Source of the DNA: HGM13006 sp964514175
Lineage (GTDB): Bacteria > Bacillota > Clostridia > Oscillospirales > Oscillospiraceae
Length of the DNA stretch: 17,285 bases
Assembly: GCA_964514175.1 (NCBI GenBank)
Contig: CAZEPQ010000029.1
Coordinates: 1 to 17,285 of the forward strand
Direction: 5' to 3'
In this document: positions 1-8,500 of the stretch, piece by piece
Layout: every line of letters begins with the position of its first letter
How positions within the stretch are numbered: the first letter of the stretch is position 1
Made by a program: the position numbers and the translations under genes
The notes under the pieces: generated by a model
Database searches by the model: none
Seen by the model: the letters and a program-made list of their open reading frames with translations, nothing else
Told to the model about the DNA's origin: nothing

Positions 1-133
1 CGTCAACCCCTCCGAGATCTTCAAGGGCGTTGTCCCCTACTTCATCTGCGAGATGGCAATTGTCATTCTCATCGCACTGTTCCCCGATATCGTCCTGTTC
101 CTGCCCAGACTGCTGGGTGCTCCGGGCGTATAG
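1..133 (+). CDS. TRAP transporter large permease (DctM-type), C-terminal 43 codons only
   Basis: This is the end of a gene that starts before the window; codons begin at base 2 and the stop TAG is 131-133. The visible tail has a final hydrophobic helix and ends FLPRLLGAPGV. The pattern 'IFKGVVPYF' followed by a hydrophobic stretch and 'LFPDIVLFLPRLL' matches the last helix of the large membrane subunit of TRAP transporters, which with a small DctQ subunit imports a ligand delivered by a periplasmic or lipoprotein receptor using a sodium gradient. The next gene downstream encodes a DctP-type receptor, which strongly supports the assignment. The order permease then receptor differs from the common P-Q-M order. 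Substrate cannot be read from this fragment. Confidence 0.85.
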   Translation, partial: VNPSEIFKGVVPYFICEMAIVILIALFPDIVLFLPRLLGAPGV

Positions 134-143
134 TCCCCTTAAG

Positions 144-168
144 GTTGTAAGGCGCAAAGCGCTGCAAC
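144..168 (+). other. imperfect hairpin between permease and binding-protein genes
   Basis: GTTGT (144-148) pairs with GCAAC (164-168), one G-U included, and GCGC (152-155) pairs with GCGC (159-162) around an AAA loop. No U-tract follows, so it is not an intrinsic terminator. Inference: it may stabilise or process the mRNA so that the binding protein is made in excess over the permease, as often happens in transporter operons. Confidence 0.4.
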
Positions 169-202
169 ATACATAAACACAACATTTTAGGAGGAAACAA
201 AA

Positions 203-1339
203 ATGAAAAAACTGCTTGCTCTGCTGCTGGCCCTGTGCATGGTCCTCGGCATGGTAGCTTGCGGCTCCGAAGCTGCCTCTTCTGTTGCTGAAGAGACCAC
301 TTCTGCTGCTGCATCCGAGGCAGCTCCCGCTGAGGGCGAGACTGCTGAGGCCGCTGGCGACGTCATCACCTGCGATCCCCTGGCAATCGAGTTCACCACC
401 ACCTTTAACGAGACCGAGACCGGTGGCCAGATCCTGAAGCACTTCGCTGACTATCTGTCCCAGATCACCGATGGCGCTGTTACCGTCACCTTCTACTGGG
501 GCGGCACCGTGTTCACCGATGGTGAGACCCTGGACGCTATCAGCTCCAACTCCATGAACATGACCGCTTTCGGTCACATGCCTCACATCTCTACCCTGAA
601 CTACCTGGGCTTCCCCGGCTTTGCTCCCGGCGGCACTCAGGCTGCTCTGGACTACTTCAACACCCTGATCTTCGATAACCCCGAGACTTCCGCGCTGATC
701 CAGCAGGAAGCTGCCGATAACAACATCATTTACCTGAACGTTATCGCCGGTGGCGCAAACGCTTTCTGCGCAAAGTATGAGTTCACCGATCTGGCTTCCC
801 TGGAGGCTGACTCCACTTCCTTCGGTAACTTTGACGCTGCTATCTTCGAGGCTCTGGGCTTCCAGGTCACCTCTGTTACTCCTCCCGACACCTATGACGC
901 TCTGCAGAGAGGTCTGATCGACTCCACCCAGATGGGCTTTGCTCCCATGGTCTCCATGAGCTGGTACGACGTTGCTCCCTACTGGGCACTGGACGGCACC
1001 TACACCGCCGGCAACATGCTGACCGCTAACCTGGAGTGGTGGAACTCCCTGACCGACGCTCAGCGCCAGGCTATCCAGGCTGCTGCTGACGAGGTCGAGG
1101 CTTACTCCGCTACCATCTACGACGACGCTATCGCTGCTGACATCGCTAAGGTCGAAGAGGCTACCGGCAACAAGTTCGTCGAGTTCAACCAGGCTGACAT
1201 CGACGCTATCTGGGCTGCTACCTTCGAGGCTAAGGCTGCTGCTGCTCTGGCTACCGCTGAGCCCAACGGCAAGACCGAAGGCATGACCAAGATCCTCGAG
1301 GTCGCTGCTGAGGCTACCGGCTACAACTGGGAGCACTAA
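203..1339 (+). CDS. TRAP transporter substrate-binding lipoprotein (DctP family)
   Basis: A 378-residue protein starting at the ATG 9 bases after AGGAGG (189-194). Residues 1-20 form a lipoprotein signal with cysteine 20 in the lipobox (MVAC), followed by a Ser/Ala/Glu-rich tether to about residue 55. The rest fits the DctP fold: an N-terminal lobe, then 'YDALQRGLIDSTQMGF' and 'SWYDVAPYW', which resemble the 'ALQxGxVDG' hinge region of TRAP receptors. It would capture a ligand outside the membrane and pass it to the permease just upstream. The segment that usually carries the ligand-anchoring Arg (GLKIR-like) reads 'LASLEADSTSFGNF', with no Arg. Codon use is very biased (alanine almost always GCT, with GAC, ACC and TTC preferred), unlike the genes to its right, which suggests very high expression. 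The family is secure; the substrate is unknown. Confidence 0.9.
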   Translation: MKKLLALLLALCMVLGMVACGSEAASSVAEETTSAAASEAAPAEGETAEAAGDVITCDPLAIEFTTTFNETETGGQILKHFADYLSQITDGAVTVTFYWGGTVFTDGETLDAISSNSMNMTAFGHMPHISTLNYLGFPGFAPGGTQAALDYFNTLIFDNPETSALIQQEAADNNIIYLNVIAGGANAFCAKYEFTDLASLEADSTSFGNFDAAIFEALGFQVTSVTPPDTYDALQRGLIDSTQMGFAPMVSMSWYDVAPYWALDGTYTAGNMLTANLEWWNSLTDAQRQAIQAAADEVEAYSATIYDDAIAADIAKVEEATGNKFVEFNQADIDAIWAATFEAKAAAALATAEPNGKTEGMTKILEVAAEATGYNWEH

Positions 1340-1350
1340 TTCAAAACCTA

Positions 1351-1388
1351 AAAAATGAGGGACGGTTTCGTCCCTCATTTTTTCTTTC
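1351..1388. terminator. bidirectional intrinsic terminator after the TRAP operon
   Basis: A perfect 13-bp stem (1351-1363 with 1370-1382) around a GGTTTC loop, with an A-run on the left and a T-run on the right, so it can work on both strands. It closes the binding-protein gene and can block read-through from the convergent flavoenzyme gene. Confidence 0.9.
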
Positions 1389-1394
1389 CAAAAC

Positions 1395-1425
1395 AGGCGG
1401 GCGCTGCGAAATGCAGCGCCCGCCT
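1395..1425 (-). terminator. GC-rich terminator of the flavoenzyme gene
   Basis: A perfect 13-bp stem (AGGCGGGCGCTGC at 1395-1407, complement at 1413-1425) with a 5-base loop. Read on the - strand it follows the flavoenzyme stop (1440-1442) by about 14 bases and runs into GTTTT, then a further T-rich stretch at 1381-1390. Confidence 0.8.
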
Positions 1426-1439
1426 GGCGTATTTGGATA

Positions 1440-3614
1440 TCAGATCTGATTTGCGGCGCCGTAGCCTGACTGAACGGCAAAGTGGACGTTGCCCACCTGA
1501 CGGCAGTCGCCGATGTACTGGGTTCTGGGAGCGGCACCATAGAGCTTTGCGGCCTCGGCCTTGTTGGCCTTTGCGCCGGTGGCCATGACCACTGCCTCGC
1601 AGGGAAGCTTCTGGGTATTGCCCATGGCGTCGATGTAGGTGACGCCGGTTTCGTCGATGGAAACATACTCCTTCACGCCGCAGCACTCGTGGAAGGAGGG
1701 CAGATCCTTCCATGCAGCCTCCAGCATGTCGTGATAATGGGCGTGGGCCGCATCGGTGGCCAGAGCGTTCTGGCGGCACATAACGGTGACCTCGTGGCCG
1801 TTTTCGGCCAGGTACATGCCGGTCTCAACGCCGGTTTCAGCACCGCCGATGACCACGATGTTCTTGGGAAGCTGGTCGGCCTTGCCGTAGACATCCACAG
1901 CCAGATGCACGTTGTCGCCTTCCGCACCGGGGATGTTGGCCTTTTCAAAGACTGCGCCAACAGCCACGATGACCTCGTCATAGCCTGCCTCTTCCAGCAT
2001 TTCCTTGGTAGCACGGGTGCCGGTGAGGATCTTAACGCCCTTCTTCTTGCACTGGTTGATAAGGTAGTTCTTGAAGTCTGCCAGAGGCCACTTGAAGGAA
2101 GCAAAGTCGGTATGGCTGAGCTGTCCGCCCAGAACATCTTCCTTTTCGTACAGGGTCACATCGTGACCGCGATCTGCTGCGGTCATGGCGGCATACAGAC
2201 CGCCAGGGCCGCCGCCTACGATGCCCACCTTCTTTTTCTTGGTGACAGGCTCGATCATCCGGTCGATCTTCTCTTCCATGCCCAGTCTGGGGTTGACGGT
2301 GCAGAAGGAGCGGAAGGAGTCGGAGCCGTTGGGCACATGGCACTTGTTGCAGCGGGCACAGGGAACGATGTCCTCGGGACGGCCCTCGTAGAGCTTCTTG
2401 GTGTAATCCGGCTCACAGATGAAGCTGCGGGCCATGATGATCAGGTCGGTCTTTTCGTCCCGGATCAGGCTCTCGCAGAAGTCGGGGTTGTGGAGGCCTG
2501 CGGAAACGCCCACCAGCAGCTTTCCGCCACGCATGTGGATGTCCTGGGTCAGCGCGGCTGCCAGATCCACGCAGGGAGAGGGATTGGTTCTGGTGGAGGT
2601 GAAGCCGGTGGGATGCTGGTGGTCCTGAATGCCGTAGCGGACTGCCAGCACGTCGATCTTGCCTTCCAGGGCACAGGCCAGCTCAATGTTCTTCTGAACA
2701 GAGTTGCCGGCTTCGATGCCGTCAATGTAAAATTCAATGGGATAATCTTTGCCCAGAGTGGATTTCAGGGCGTCAGCCATTGCTACGCAGAATTCCTTGT
2801 TGGAGCCGGAGGCCTGAGAGATGCGGGTGGTGAGCATCTGGAAGCCCAGCTTCTTGTACCACAGGGCGCTCTTGGTCAGGTCGTCAAAGATGGCCTGCCA
2901 CTGCTTGGGGTCATTGAATTTTGCGCGCATAGCGCCGCCGGGGCCGCCGCCCATGGCCCCCGGAGGGCCAGCCATGCCGCCACCGGGACCACCGGGACCA
3001 CCAGGACCGCCGGGACCACCGGGACCGCCGGGCCCCCCAGGACCGCCGGGACCACCAGGACCACCGGGACCACCGGGACCGCCGGGACCACCAGGACCGC
3101 CGGGACCACCAGGACCACCGGGACCGCCAGGACCACCGGGACCACCAGGACCGCCAGGACCGCCAGGACCGCCAGGCATACCACCGGGGCCTCCGGGACC
3201 GCCAGGGCCACCGCCCATGGAGGCAGCCTTACCGGGAGTAGCCTGTCCGGCACTTTCGTCCAGCATATTCATGCCCAGAGGATACTGGGCAATGGAGCCA
3301 TAGTAACGGATGGCATCGATGGCCTGACATAGATAGTTCTGGGTCGAGGTCTTCCGGAAATCCATAATGGAGAAATGGTCCGGGGGGAAATCGGGATCGG
3401 ATTCCTGGGCAGAGCCGGTTTCCAAATGGTTGATATTTACGGCAGCGGCGCCATCCTTGGCACGGTTTGCCAGCATGGTGATCCATTTGTCGGTGGGATA
3501 GGGCTCAGTGCCCTGAATAAAGTGGGGCGTGGCCGCAGCGGCGGTCATGCGGTTTTTGAACAGAACATTGCCCACCTCAACGGGAGAGAGCAGATTTTTA
3601 TAGCGAGAACTCAT
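1440..3614 (-). CDS. old-yellow-enzyme / 2,4-dienoyl-CoA reductase-like FAD-FMN-4Fe-4S oxidoreductase with internal (Gly-Gly-Pro)21 tract
   Basis: A 724-residue protein from the ATG at 3614. An in-frame ATG at 3623 sits against the AGAAAGG site (3624-3630), whereas 3614 has a 9-base spacer. Residues 1 to about 410 form an FMN-type TIM barrel ('NRMTAAAATPHF' near the N-terminus). Cysteines 419, 422, 425 and 438 (C-x2-C-x2-C-x12-C) would bind a 4Fe-4S cluster, with the spacing of trimethylamine dehydrogenase rather than that of FadH. An FAD motif (GGGPGG, 467-472) and a second nucleotide fold (GGAETG, 590-595) follow. The family passes electrons from NAD(P)H through FAD and the cluster to FMN, often reducing C=C bonds. 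Odd: residues about 133-228 are a Gly/Pro-rich insert, and the usual 'GFDGVEIHGAH' segment reads 'GFQMLTTRISQASG', so the active site differs from known members. The substrate is unknown. The gene appears monocistronic. Confidence 0.88.
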   Translation of the reverse strand: MSSRYKNLLSPVEVGNVLFKNRMTAAAATPHFIQGTEPYPTDKWITMLANRAKDGAAAVNINHLETGSAQESDPDFPPDHFSIMDFRKTSTQNYLCQAIDAIRYYGSIAQYPLGMNMLDESAGQATPGKAASMGGGPGGPGGPGGMPGGPGGPGGPGGPGGPGGPGGPGGPGGPGGPGGPGGPGGPGGPGGPGGPGGPGGPGGPGGPGGPGGGMAGPPGAMGGGPGGAMRAKFNDPKQWQAIFDDLTKSALWYKKLGFQMLTTRISQASGSNKEFCVAMADALKSTLGKDYPIEFYIDGIEAGNSVQKNIELACALEGKIDVLAVRYGIQDHQHPTGFTSTRTNPSPCVDLAAALTQDIHMRGGKLLVGVSAGLHNPDFCESLIRDEKTDLIIMARSFICEPDYTKKLYEGRPEDIVPCARCNKCHVPNGSDSFRSFCTVNPRLGMEEKIDRMIEPVTKKKKVGIVGGGPGGLYAAMTAADRGHDVTLYEKEDVLGGQLSHTDFASFKWPLADFKNYLINQCKKKGVKILTGTRATKEMLEEAGYDEVIVAVGAVFEKANIPGAEGDNVHLAVDVYGKADQLPKNIVVIGGAETGVETGMYLAENGHEVTVMCRQNALATDAAHAHYHDMLEAAWKDLPSFHECCGVKEYVSIDETGVTYIDAMGNTQKLPCEAVVMATGAKANKAEAAKLYGAAPRTQYIGDCRQVGNVHFAVQSGYGAANQI
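2978..3177. repeat. 9-bp tandem repeat encoding (Gly-Gly-Pro)21
   Basis: About 22 near-identical 9-base units (on the + strand variants of CCGGGACCA, differing at synonymous third positions) run between two ATG (Met) codons of the flavoenzyme, Met146 and Met214. They encode Pro, 21 exact GGP triplets and GGG. Flanking codons (2932-2977 and 3180-3215) are also Gly/Pro/Met-rich. Because the unit is 9 bases, gain or loss of copies keeps the frame. Confidence 0.95.
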
Positions 3615-3623
3615 GGTATACAT

Positions 3624-3630
3624 CCTTTCT
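3624..3630 (-). promoter_or_regulatory. ribosome-binding site deciding the flavoenzyme start
   Basis: AGAAAGG on the - strand lies directly against the ATG at 3623 but 9 bases before the ATG at 3614, so initiation at 3614 is favoured. Confidence 0.65.
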
Positions 3631-3657
3631 CTGTGGTGTAACGCTTTACCTTATGAT

Positions 3658-3686
3658 ATCTTAACAACTGGGAGGCTCCGGGTCAA
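3658..3686 (-). promoter_or_regulatory. sigma-A-type promoter for the flavoenzyme gene
   Basis: On the - strand TTGACC (3681-3686), a 17-base spacer and TAAGAT (3658-3663) give a good vegetative promoter about 44 bases before the start codon. A weak partial dyad (GTAA-CGCT-TTAC, 3638-3649) lies close to the expected start of transcription and could be an operator, but the arms are short. The rest of the spacer, 3687-3849, shows no further gene or strong structure. Confidence 0.65.
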
Positions 3687-3849
3687 TAACAGTTTTTGTG
3701 CTGTCAGCATCAATTTGTGCCCTTTTTTCAGAAAATTAGTCTGCCGATCCTTGCTGCCGGGAAACGGGCTGGGGCAGGGGTACCGGGGAGATTCGTTTGG
3801 TTTTTCAAGAATCTTTATAAAAAATTCACAGTTCCGGGAGAGATTTATA

Positions 3850-3878
3850 GAGACATTTGCAAAATGGTTTGCTATAAT
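3850..3878 (+). promoter_or_regulatory. extended -10 promoter for the zinc-ribbon foldase gene
   Basis: TATAAT at 3873-3878 is preceded by TGC (extended -10, TGNTATAAT). A weak -35 (GAGACA, 3850-3855) lies 17 bases upstream. The expected leader contains a short GC hairpin (GGGCC 3907-3911 with GGCCC 3917-3921) followed by a T-rich stretch, which may be a weak attenuator. Confidence 0.7.
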
Positions 3879-3933
3879 ATAGTTTGCGATTTTACGCAAA
3901 GTATCTGGGCCTTGCGGGCCCGTTTAATTTGAG

Positions 3934-3940
3934 AAAAGGA
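3934..3940 (+). promoter_or_regulatory. ribosome-binding site that decides the foldase start
   Basis: AAAAGGA overlaps the first in-frame ATG at 3940, which therefore cannot be well used. The ATG at 3949 has an 8-base spacer and is preferred; an adjacent ATG at 3952 is also possible. Confidence 0.7.
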
Positions 3941-3948
3941 TGTGTCCA

Positions 3949-5505
3949 ATGATGCTTTGTCCCAAGTGCGGCCAGGAAATGGCCGAGCAGGAGACCTTGT
4001 GCCCACACTGCGGCGAAACGCTGGTCCAGCACCAGGCAGAGGAAGTGGTGGAGACGGTAGAAGAACCCGTGGAAGAAGCTGCTGTCGAGCAGCCCGCTGA
4101 GACAGTCGAAGAGACTACCGAGGAGACCACCGAAGAGATTTCCGAAGAAGCTGCCGAGGAAACCGCTGAAGAGACTGCCGAAGATTCTGAGGAAACCACG
4201 GAGGAAACCGCCGAGGAGGCTGTGGAAGAGGTCCAGCAGCCCAAAAAGAAAAAAACCGGCCTTGCCATTCTGGCAGGGGTGGTGATCGCGGTGCTGCTGA
4301 TTGTTGTGGTAGGCCTGGGATTTGCCCTGAAATATGTCTCCGACGGCAACAGTCTGCCCAGCTTCTCCGATCTGGCAGCCGCCGCCAAGGAGAAGAACTT
4401 TGACGCCGATGCACTGGCTGTAACGGTTGAGAATGCCGACGGCGAAGTGGTCACCGAGCTGGACAACGGTATGCTGAGCTTCTATTACTGGGGCGAGTAT
4501 TACTATTTCGTCAACGCCTACGGCTTCCAGTTTGACTCTACCCTGCCCCTGGACGAGCAGGTCTTTGAAGAGGCGACGGATTCCGAAACCGGCGTTACCA
4601 CTGTCACCACCTGGCATGACTATTTCCTGGAGTGTGCCAACTACTCCATCACCCAGATCGAGGCCATGAAGCATGCGGGTGAGGCAGCGGGCTTTACCAT
4701 GCCGGAGGACTATCAGGCCGAATATGACAGTGTGATCGCCAGCATGGCCACCAATGCCGCCTCCGCCGGTTTTGTGGATGCGGATGGCAACGGAGAGGCC
4801 CTGGCCTATATCCAGGATTCCTATGGCGAGGATGCCACCGTTGAGGACTTTGAACAGTACCTCTATGATTCCTACTATGCTTCCGCCTACTCCGATGAGA
4901 TCTATTACGGATTCTCCTACGAGCAGGAGGAACTGGAGGCATATTTCGACGAAAATGCGGAGTATTTTGCCACCTATGGCATTGAGAAGTCCGAGGTGCC
5001 CAATGTAAATGTGCGCCACATTCTCATTGAGCCTGTATACGAGGAAGACGGAACCATCTCCGACGAAGCCTGGGCAGATGCCGAGGCGGAGGCCCAGAAC
5101 ATTTTGGAGGAGTGGCAGTCCGGTGCCGCCACCGAGGAGAGCTTTGCCGAGTTGGCAAATACCTACTCCGCGGATCCCGGCTCCAACACCACCGGTGGCC
5201 TGTACGACAACGTATATCCCGGCGAAATGGTGGATACCTTCAATGACTGGTGCTTCGATACGGGCCGTGAGATCGGCGATGTGGACATCGTTCAGACCTC
5301 CTACGGCTACCACATCATGTATTTCCTGGGCTACACCGATGAATACTACTATCTGACCGTGGCCGAGAGCGACATGCGTTACTACGATGGCAACGCCCTT
5401 CTGGAGGAACTGGTGAATGGCTTCACCACTCAGTATACCGAGGAGGCAGATATTAAGTATCCTGCCGCTGTAAAGTCCATTATGGAGAGCGAAAGCGCCG
5501 AATAA
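3949..5505 (+). CDS. membrane-anchored parvulin-type peptidyl-prolyl isomerase (PrsA-like) with cytosolic zinc ribbon
   Basis: A 518-residue protein (start by ribosome-site spacing). Residues 4-21 form a zinc ribbon (CPKCG at 4-8, CPHCG at 18-22). Residues about 30-97 are almost all Glu, Thr, Ala and Val. KKKK (99-102) then precedes one membrane helix (about 104-127), so the ribbon is inside and the C-terminus outside. Residues about 130-350 are a helical region reminiscent of PrsA/SurA chaperone lobes. Residues about 354-470 are a rotamase domain: 'VRHILIEP' with His357, 'SADPGSNTTGGLY', and 'IVQTSYGYHIMYFLG'. Parvulins of this class help exported proteins fold at the outer face of the membrane. 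The usual PrsA is a lipoprotein; here a transmembrane anchor plus zinc ribbon replaces the lipid. The convergent neighbour is a large secreted protease, a plausible but unproven client. The rotamase call is strong; the role of the zinc ribbon is unknown. Confidence 0.87.
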   Translation: MMLCPKCGQEMAEQETLCPHCGETLVQHQAEEVVETVEEPVEEAAVEQPAETVEETTEETTEEISEEAAEETAEETAEDSEETTEETAEEAVEEVQQPKKKKTGLAILAGVVIAVLLIVVVGLGFALKYVSDGNSLPSFSDLAAAAKEKNFDADALAVTVENADGEVVTELDNGMLSFYYWGEYYYFVNAYGFQFDSTLPLDEQVFEEATDSETGVTTVTTWHDYFLECANYSITQIEAMKHAGEAAGFTMPEDYQAEYDSVIASMATNAASAGFVDADGNGEALAYIQDSYGEDATVEDFEQYLYDSYYASAYSDEIYYGFSYEQEELEAYFDENAEYFATYGIEKSEVPNVNVRHILIEPVYEEDGTISDEAWADAEAEAQNILEEWQSGAATEESFAELANTYSADPGSNTTGGLYDNVYPGEMVDTFNDWCFDTGREIGDVDIVQTSYGYHIMYFLGYTDEYYYLTVAESDMRYYDGNALLEELVNGFTTQYTEEADIKYPAAVKSIMESESAE

Positions 5506-5521
5506 TCCCAATAAAAATTAT

Positions 5522-5555
5522 GCCCTGCCGCAGTGCTTGCGGCAGGGCGCTTTTT
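5522..5555. terminator. bidirectional terminator shared by the foldase and protease genes
   Basis: A perfect 11-bp stem GCCCTGCCGCA (5522-5532) with its complement at 5538-5548. TTTTT (5551-5555) follows on the + strand, and ATAATTTTTATT follows on the - strand. It lies between two convergent genes. Confidence 0.93.
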
Positions 5556-5560
5556 GTTGA

Positions 5561-8500
5561 TCAGGACAGGAGAATGGTCTCGGTGCGTACGTTGGTGGCA
5601 TAGTCCGTAGCGTTAATGGTGACGCTGCCGGACAGCCCGCTGACATCCACCGTGACAGAGTGGCTTTTTTTCGCTGCGGAGTCGCTGTAGAGGGTTTCTT
5701 TTAGGGTGTTTCCATCAGCATACGTCACGGAGATGCAGGCAAGATATTCGTTGTCTGAAGCCTTAATGGTCAGAGAACTACCGCTGATGCTGTAAGTCAC
5801 CGTGGGGGCGGTGCTGTCGATGACCAGGGGGAAGCTCCACTGCAGAGTTTCCGTCTCGCCATGAAGAGATGCCGATACGGAGACAATGAGATTTGTTCCC
5901 GAGGGCAGCGGACTTCCGTCGGTATCCTTTGGGGTCCATTCGAAGGGCGTGGAATATTTCCAGCCACCGCTGTAGTAAGTTTTTTTGACGTAGTTTTTTG
6001 TATCCTGGTAGTAGACCTTTCTCGTGTCGGCATCGGTGACAGTCAGGGTGAGGGATTGTGCATTCCGAAGCTGCACGGTTTGGAGATAAAGCTTCCGGGC
6101 TAAGTTTTCATCGGAGGTTAGGGCTATATGGGACCGGTTGTAAGAGGAATTGCCGCAGGGATTGTCGCCCAAAATGATCTTGGAACCGTCCGTGCCGTAA
6201 AAATAGGCCATGTTGGCATCGATGTTTACCGGCTTCAGGTCATACCAGTTCACACGCAGGCTTTGGGCATCGATCCGGTCCTGAGCTTCTTCCACATCCC
6301 GAAAATCGGCTTGTTCCAGAATGGGGGCCTTTTCCCAATCCCCGAAGAAGGACAGGAATGTGGAGTGGATAGAGAGCGCTTCGCCATCCAACAGGATGTA
6401 GCCCTCGATATAGGTGCCGTTTTTAAAGCAGTTCCGCAGAGTGGACTTGGTGGCTTCCGTTAAACGAATGGTAGCGGTAACGCTTGTGCTGGCGTTGCCA
6501 CAGGCACTGAGAGTCAGACTGTCTCCGCAGGAGAAGGTCACATTGCAGTCAAGGAGCTTGGAGGTCATTAGGTTGGTAATGGTGCCATCCTCTTGCACTA
6601 TGGCAGAGTCCCCCATGACCAGGGCCGATAGGTCGTAGGAGGGGTTCAGGTAGCGGTAGAGAATGGTGGCGTATTGAGCCCGGGTGGCTTTGCCTGTGGG
6701 GTTGAGCTGAAGCTGCCATGTGGCGTAGCTGGTGATGATGCCGTTTTTAACGGCCCACTTCATGGCGGGAAGGGCATAGGCATCCACTTCTTTCGTGTCC
6801 ACATAACCGCTCAGATTCATTTCTGTGGCAGGGCTGCCCAGATAGCGGTACAAGAAGGTGACCATCTGCTGTCGGGTAACGGGATCGTTGGGGCAGAAGG
6901 TGGTGTCCGTGATGCCCTTGACCACGCCGGTGGCCTGTCCCCAAATGACGGCGTCCTCATAGTAGGAGCCTGCTTCCACATCGGTAAAGCGGGATTTCCC
7001 CGATACTGTGGGAGAACCGGAAAGGCGATACAGGACTGTTACCACCTGTGCGCGGGTGACTTTGTCCTCAGGGGCGAAGGTGGTATTCGAGGTGCCTTTG
7101 AACAAGCCGGTTTGCACACCGTAATCCACAGCCTCGTGATAATAGCTGCTGGTGCTCACATCTGTGAACCGCCTCGAGAGGCAGCCGTTATTGGTGGGCT
7201 GAATCTCCAGGGTCATGGTATAGACGCCGGTTTCATTGGGGTCATCGCCCAACTCCTGCAACGGCTCTGAGAAATAGAACTGGTTTTGCACTGCGGTGGC
7301 AGCATCCATCAGTCCGCTGCCCTGTTGCCGGACGGAAATGGGGGATTCCTCTGAGCCCAGGAGCTGAGCGCTGGAATAGGCCAAATCCTCTGCAAGTTCA
7401 GCGCGTTGGAGCTTGGAGAGGGTGGGCTGGGTGCTTTTCAGGTAGGACAGGATCACGGCAAACTGACCTGCCACGTTGGGGGAGGCCATGGAGGTGCCGG
7501 AGAGATAGCGATAGCTGGAGGAGCCGGAATAGTTGGCGGAATAAACATTGGTGCCGATGGCAGAAATGGCAGGAGTGATGGTGAGGTCCGGAGTGGTACC
7601 CCAGGCGGAGTAGGCAGCGATGGAGAGAGAGGCTTCGCTGGTCAGGCTGATCTGCTCCGAGGTGATGTACATCGTCTGCGCAGAAGCGTTTTTCAGGATT
7701 TGACCGGTGGTTTTGGAAACCAGTATCACCGGGATTGCCGGATCCGGGCATTTCATGGGGACGGTGATACTCTGGTTATTGTAGATCACCAGGGCGCCGG
7801 CGCCGGCTGCCTTGGCATTCTGCGCCTTTTCCGCAAAGGAAAGCTCACCTCGGGAGACCACGGCGATTTTCCCTCTGACATTGGCGGCAGCGAAGTCCGC
7901 AGCCGTGCCATAGCCGCTTACGAGAACGTAAGGTTGGGTACTGCCGCCCAGGGCTGCGGACAAGGAGCCGGATGCTCCGGAAGGCTCAGTATAGCTGTAG
8001 TAGGTGCCGTCCACACGGATGGCGTAGCTGGGATATTCGGTATTGGTGGCGGCGGCCACGGCAGTGTTGCCCAGATAGGAAGCAGGGGAGGCCACGGTGC
8101 CATAGTCGGTGTAGTCTGCCAGAACGGTGCCCGAACTGGTGCGGTTGTTAGCCGCCTGAGAGCCGTGGTTGCCGGAGGCGGCGCAGACAATAATGCCTGC
8201 TTCATCCAGCGTCCTGTAAATATTGCCGAAGAGGGTACTGTCCAGCGTGGCGTCGTGGGTGAAGCCACAGGCGGAGCCCAGGGACATGGTGATCACGTCC
8301 ACCCCCAGGCGGTAGGCGTCCTCCAATGCGGCGAAGTATACGTCGGTGGTGGTGGAATCGGAATTGTCCTTGCAAATTTTCATAATAGCAAGCTGTGCCC
8401 CGGGGGCAGCACCGGAAAAACCGCTGTTTTGCCCCTTTGCGGGGGTGTAGCCTGCGGCAATGGCGGCAACATGGGTGCCGTGACCGTGGGTATCGGACAC

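Noticed and set aside
2978..3177. Tandem repeat considered as a CRISPR array or minisatellite outside genes
   Set aside because: The 9-bp unit is continuous, without spacers, and lies fully in frame inside a coding gene.
2821..3303. + strand frame encoding a collagen-like (Gly-Pro-Pro)n protein opposite the Gly-Gly-Pro tract
   Set aside because: It is the mirror of the repeat on the other strand; there is no ribosome site, promoter or recognisable sequence outside the repeat, while the - strand frame is a clear enzyme.
1482..3332. Long + strand open frame of 616 codons opposite the flavoenzyme
   Set aside because: Its translation is low-information Gly/Ala/Val/His-rich sequence typical of the reverse strand of a GC-rich gene; no family motif or ribosome site.
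3907..3921. GGGCC/GGCCC hairpin in the foldase leader as a riboswitch or terminator
   Set aside because: The stem is only 5 bp and the following T-run is interrupted; noted in the promoter entry but not strong enough to stand alone.
3892..5511. Long - strand open frame opposite the zinc-ribbon foldase
   Set aside because: Gly/Leu/Val-rich mirror of a strongly coding + strand gene; it starts inside the terminator region and has no motif.
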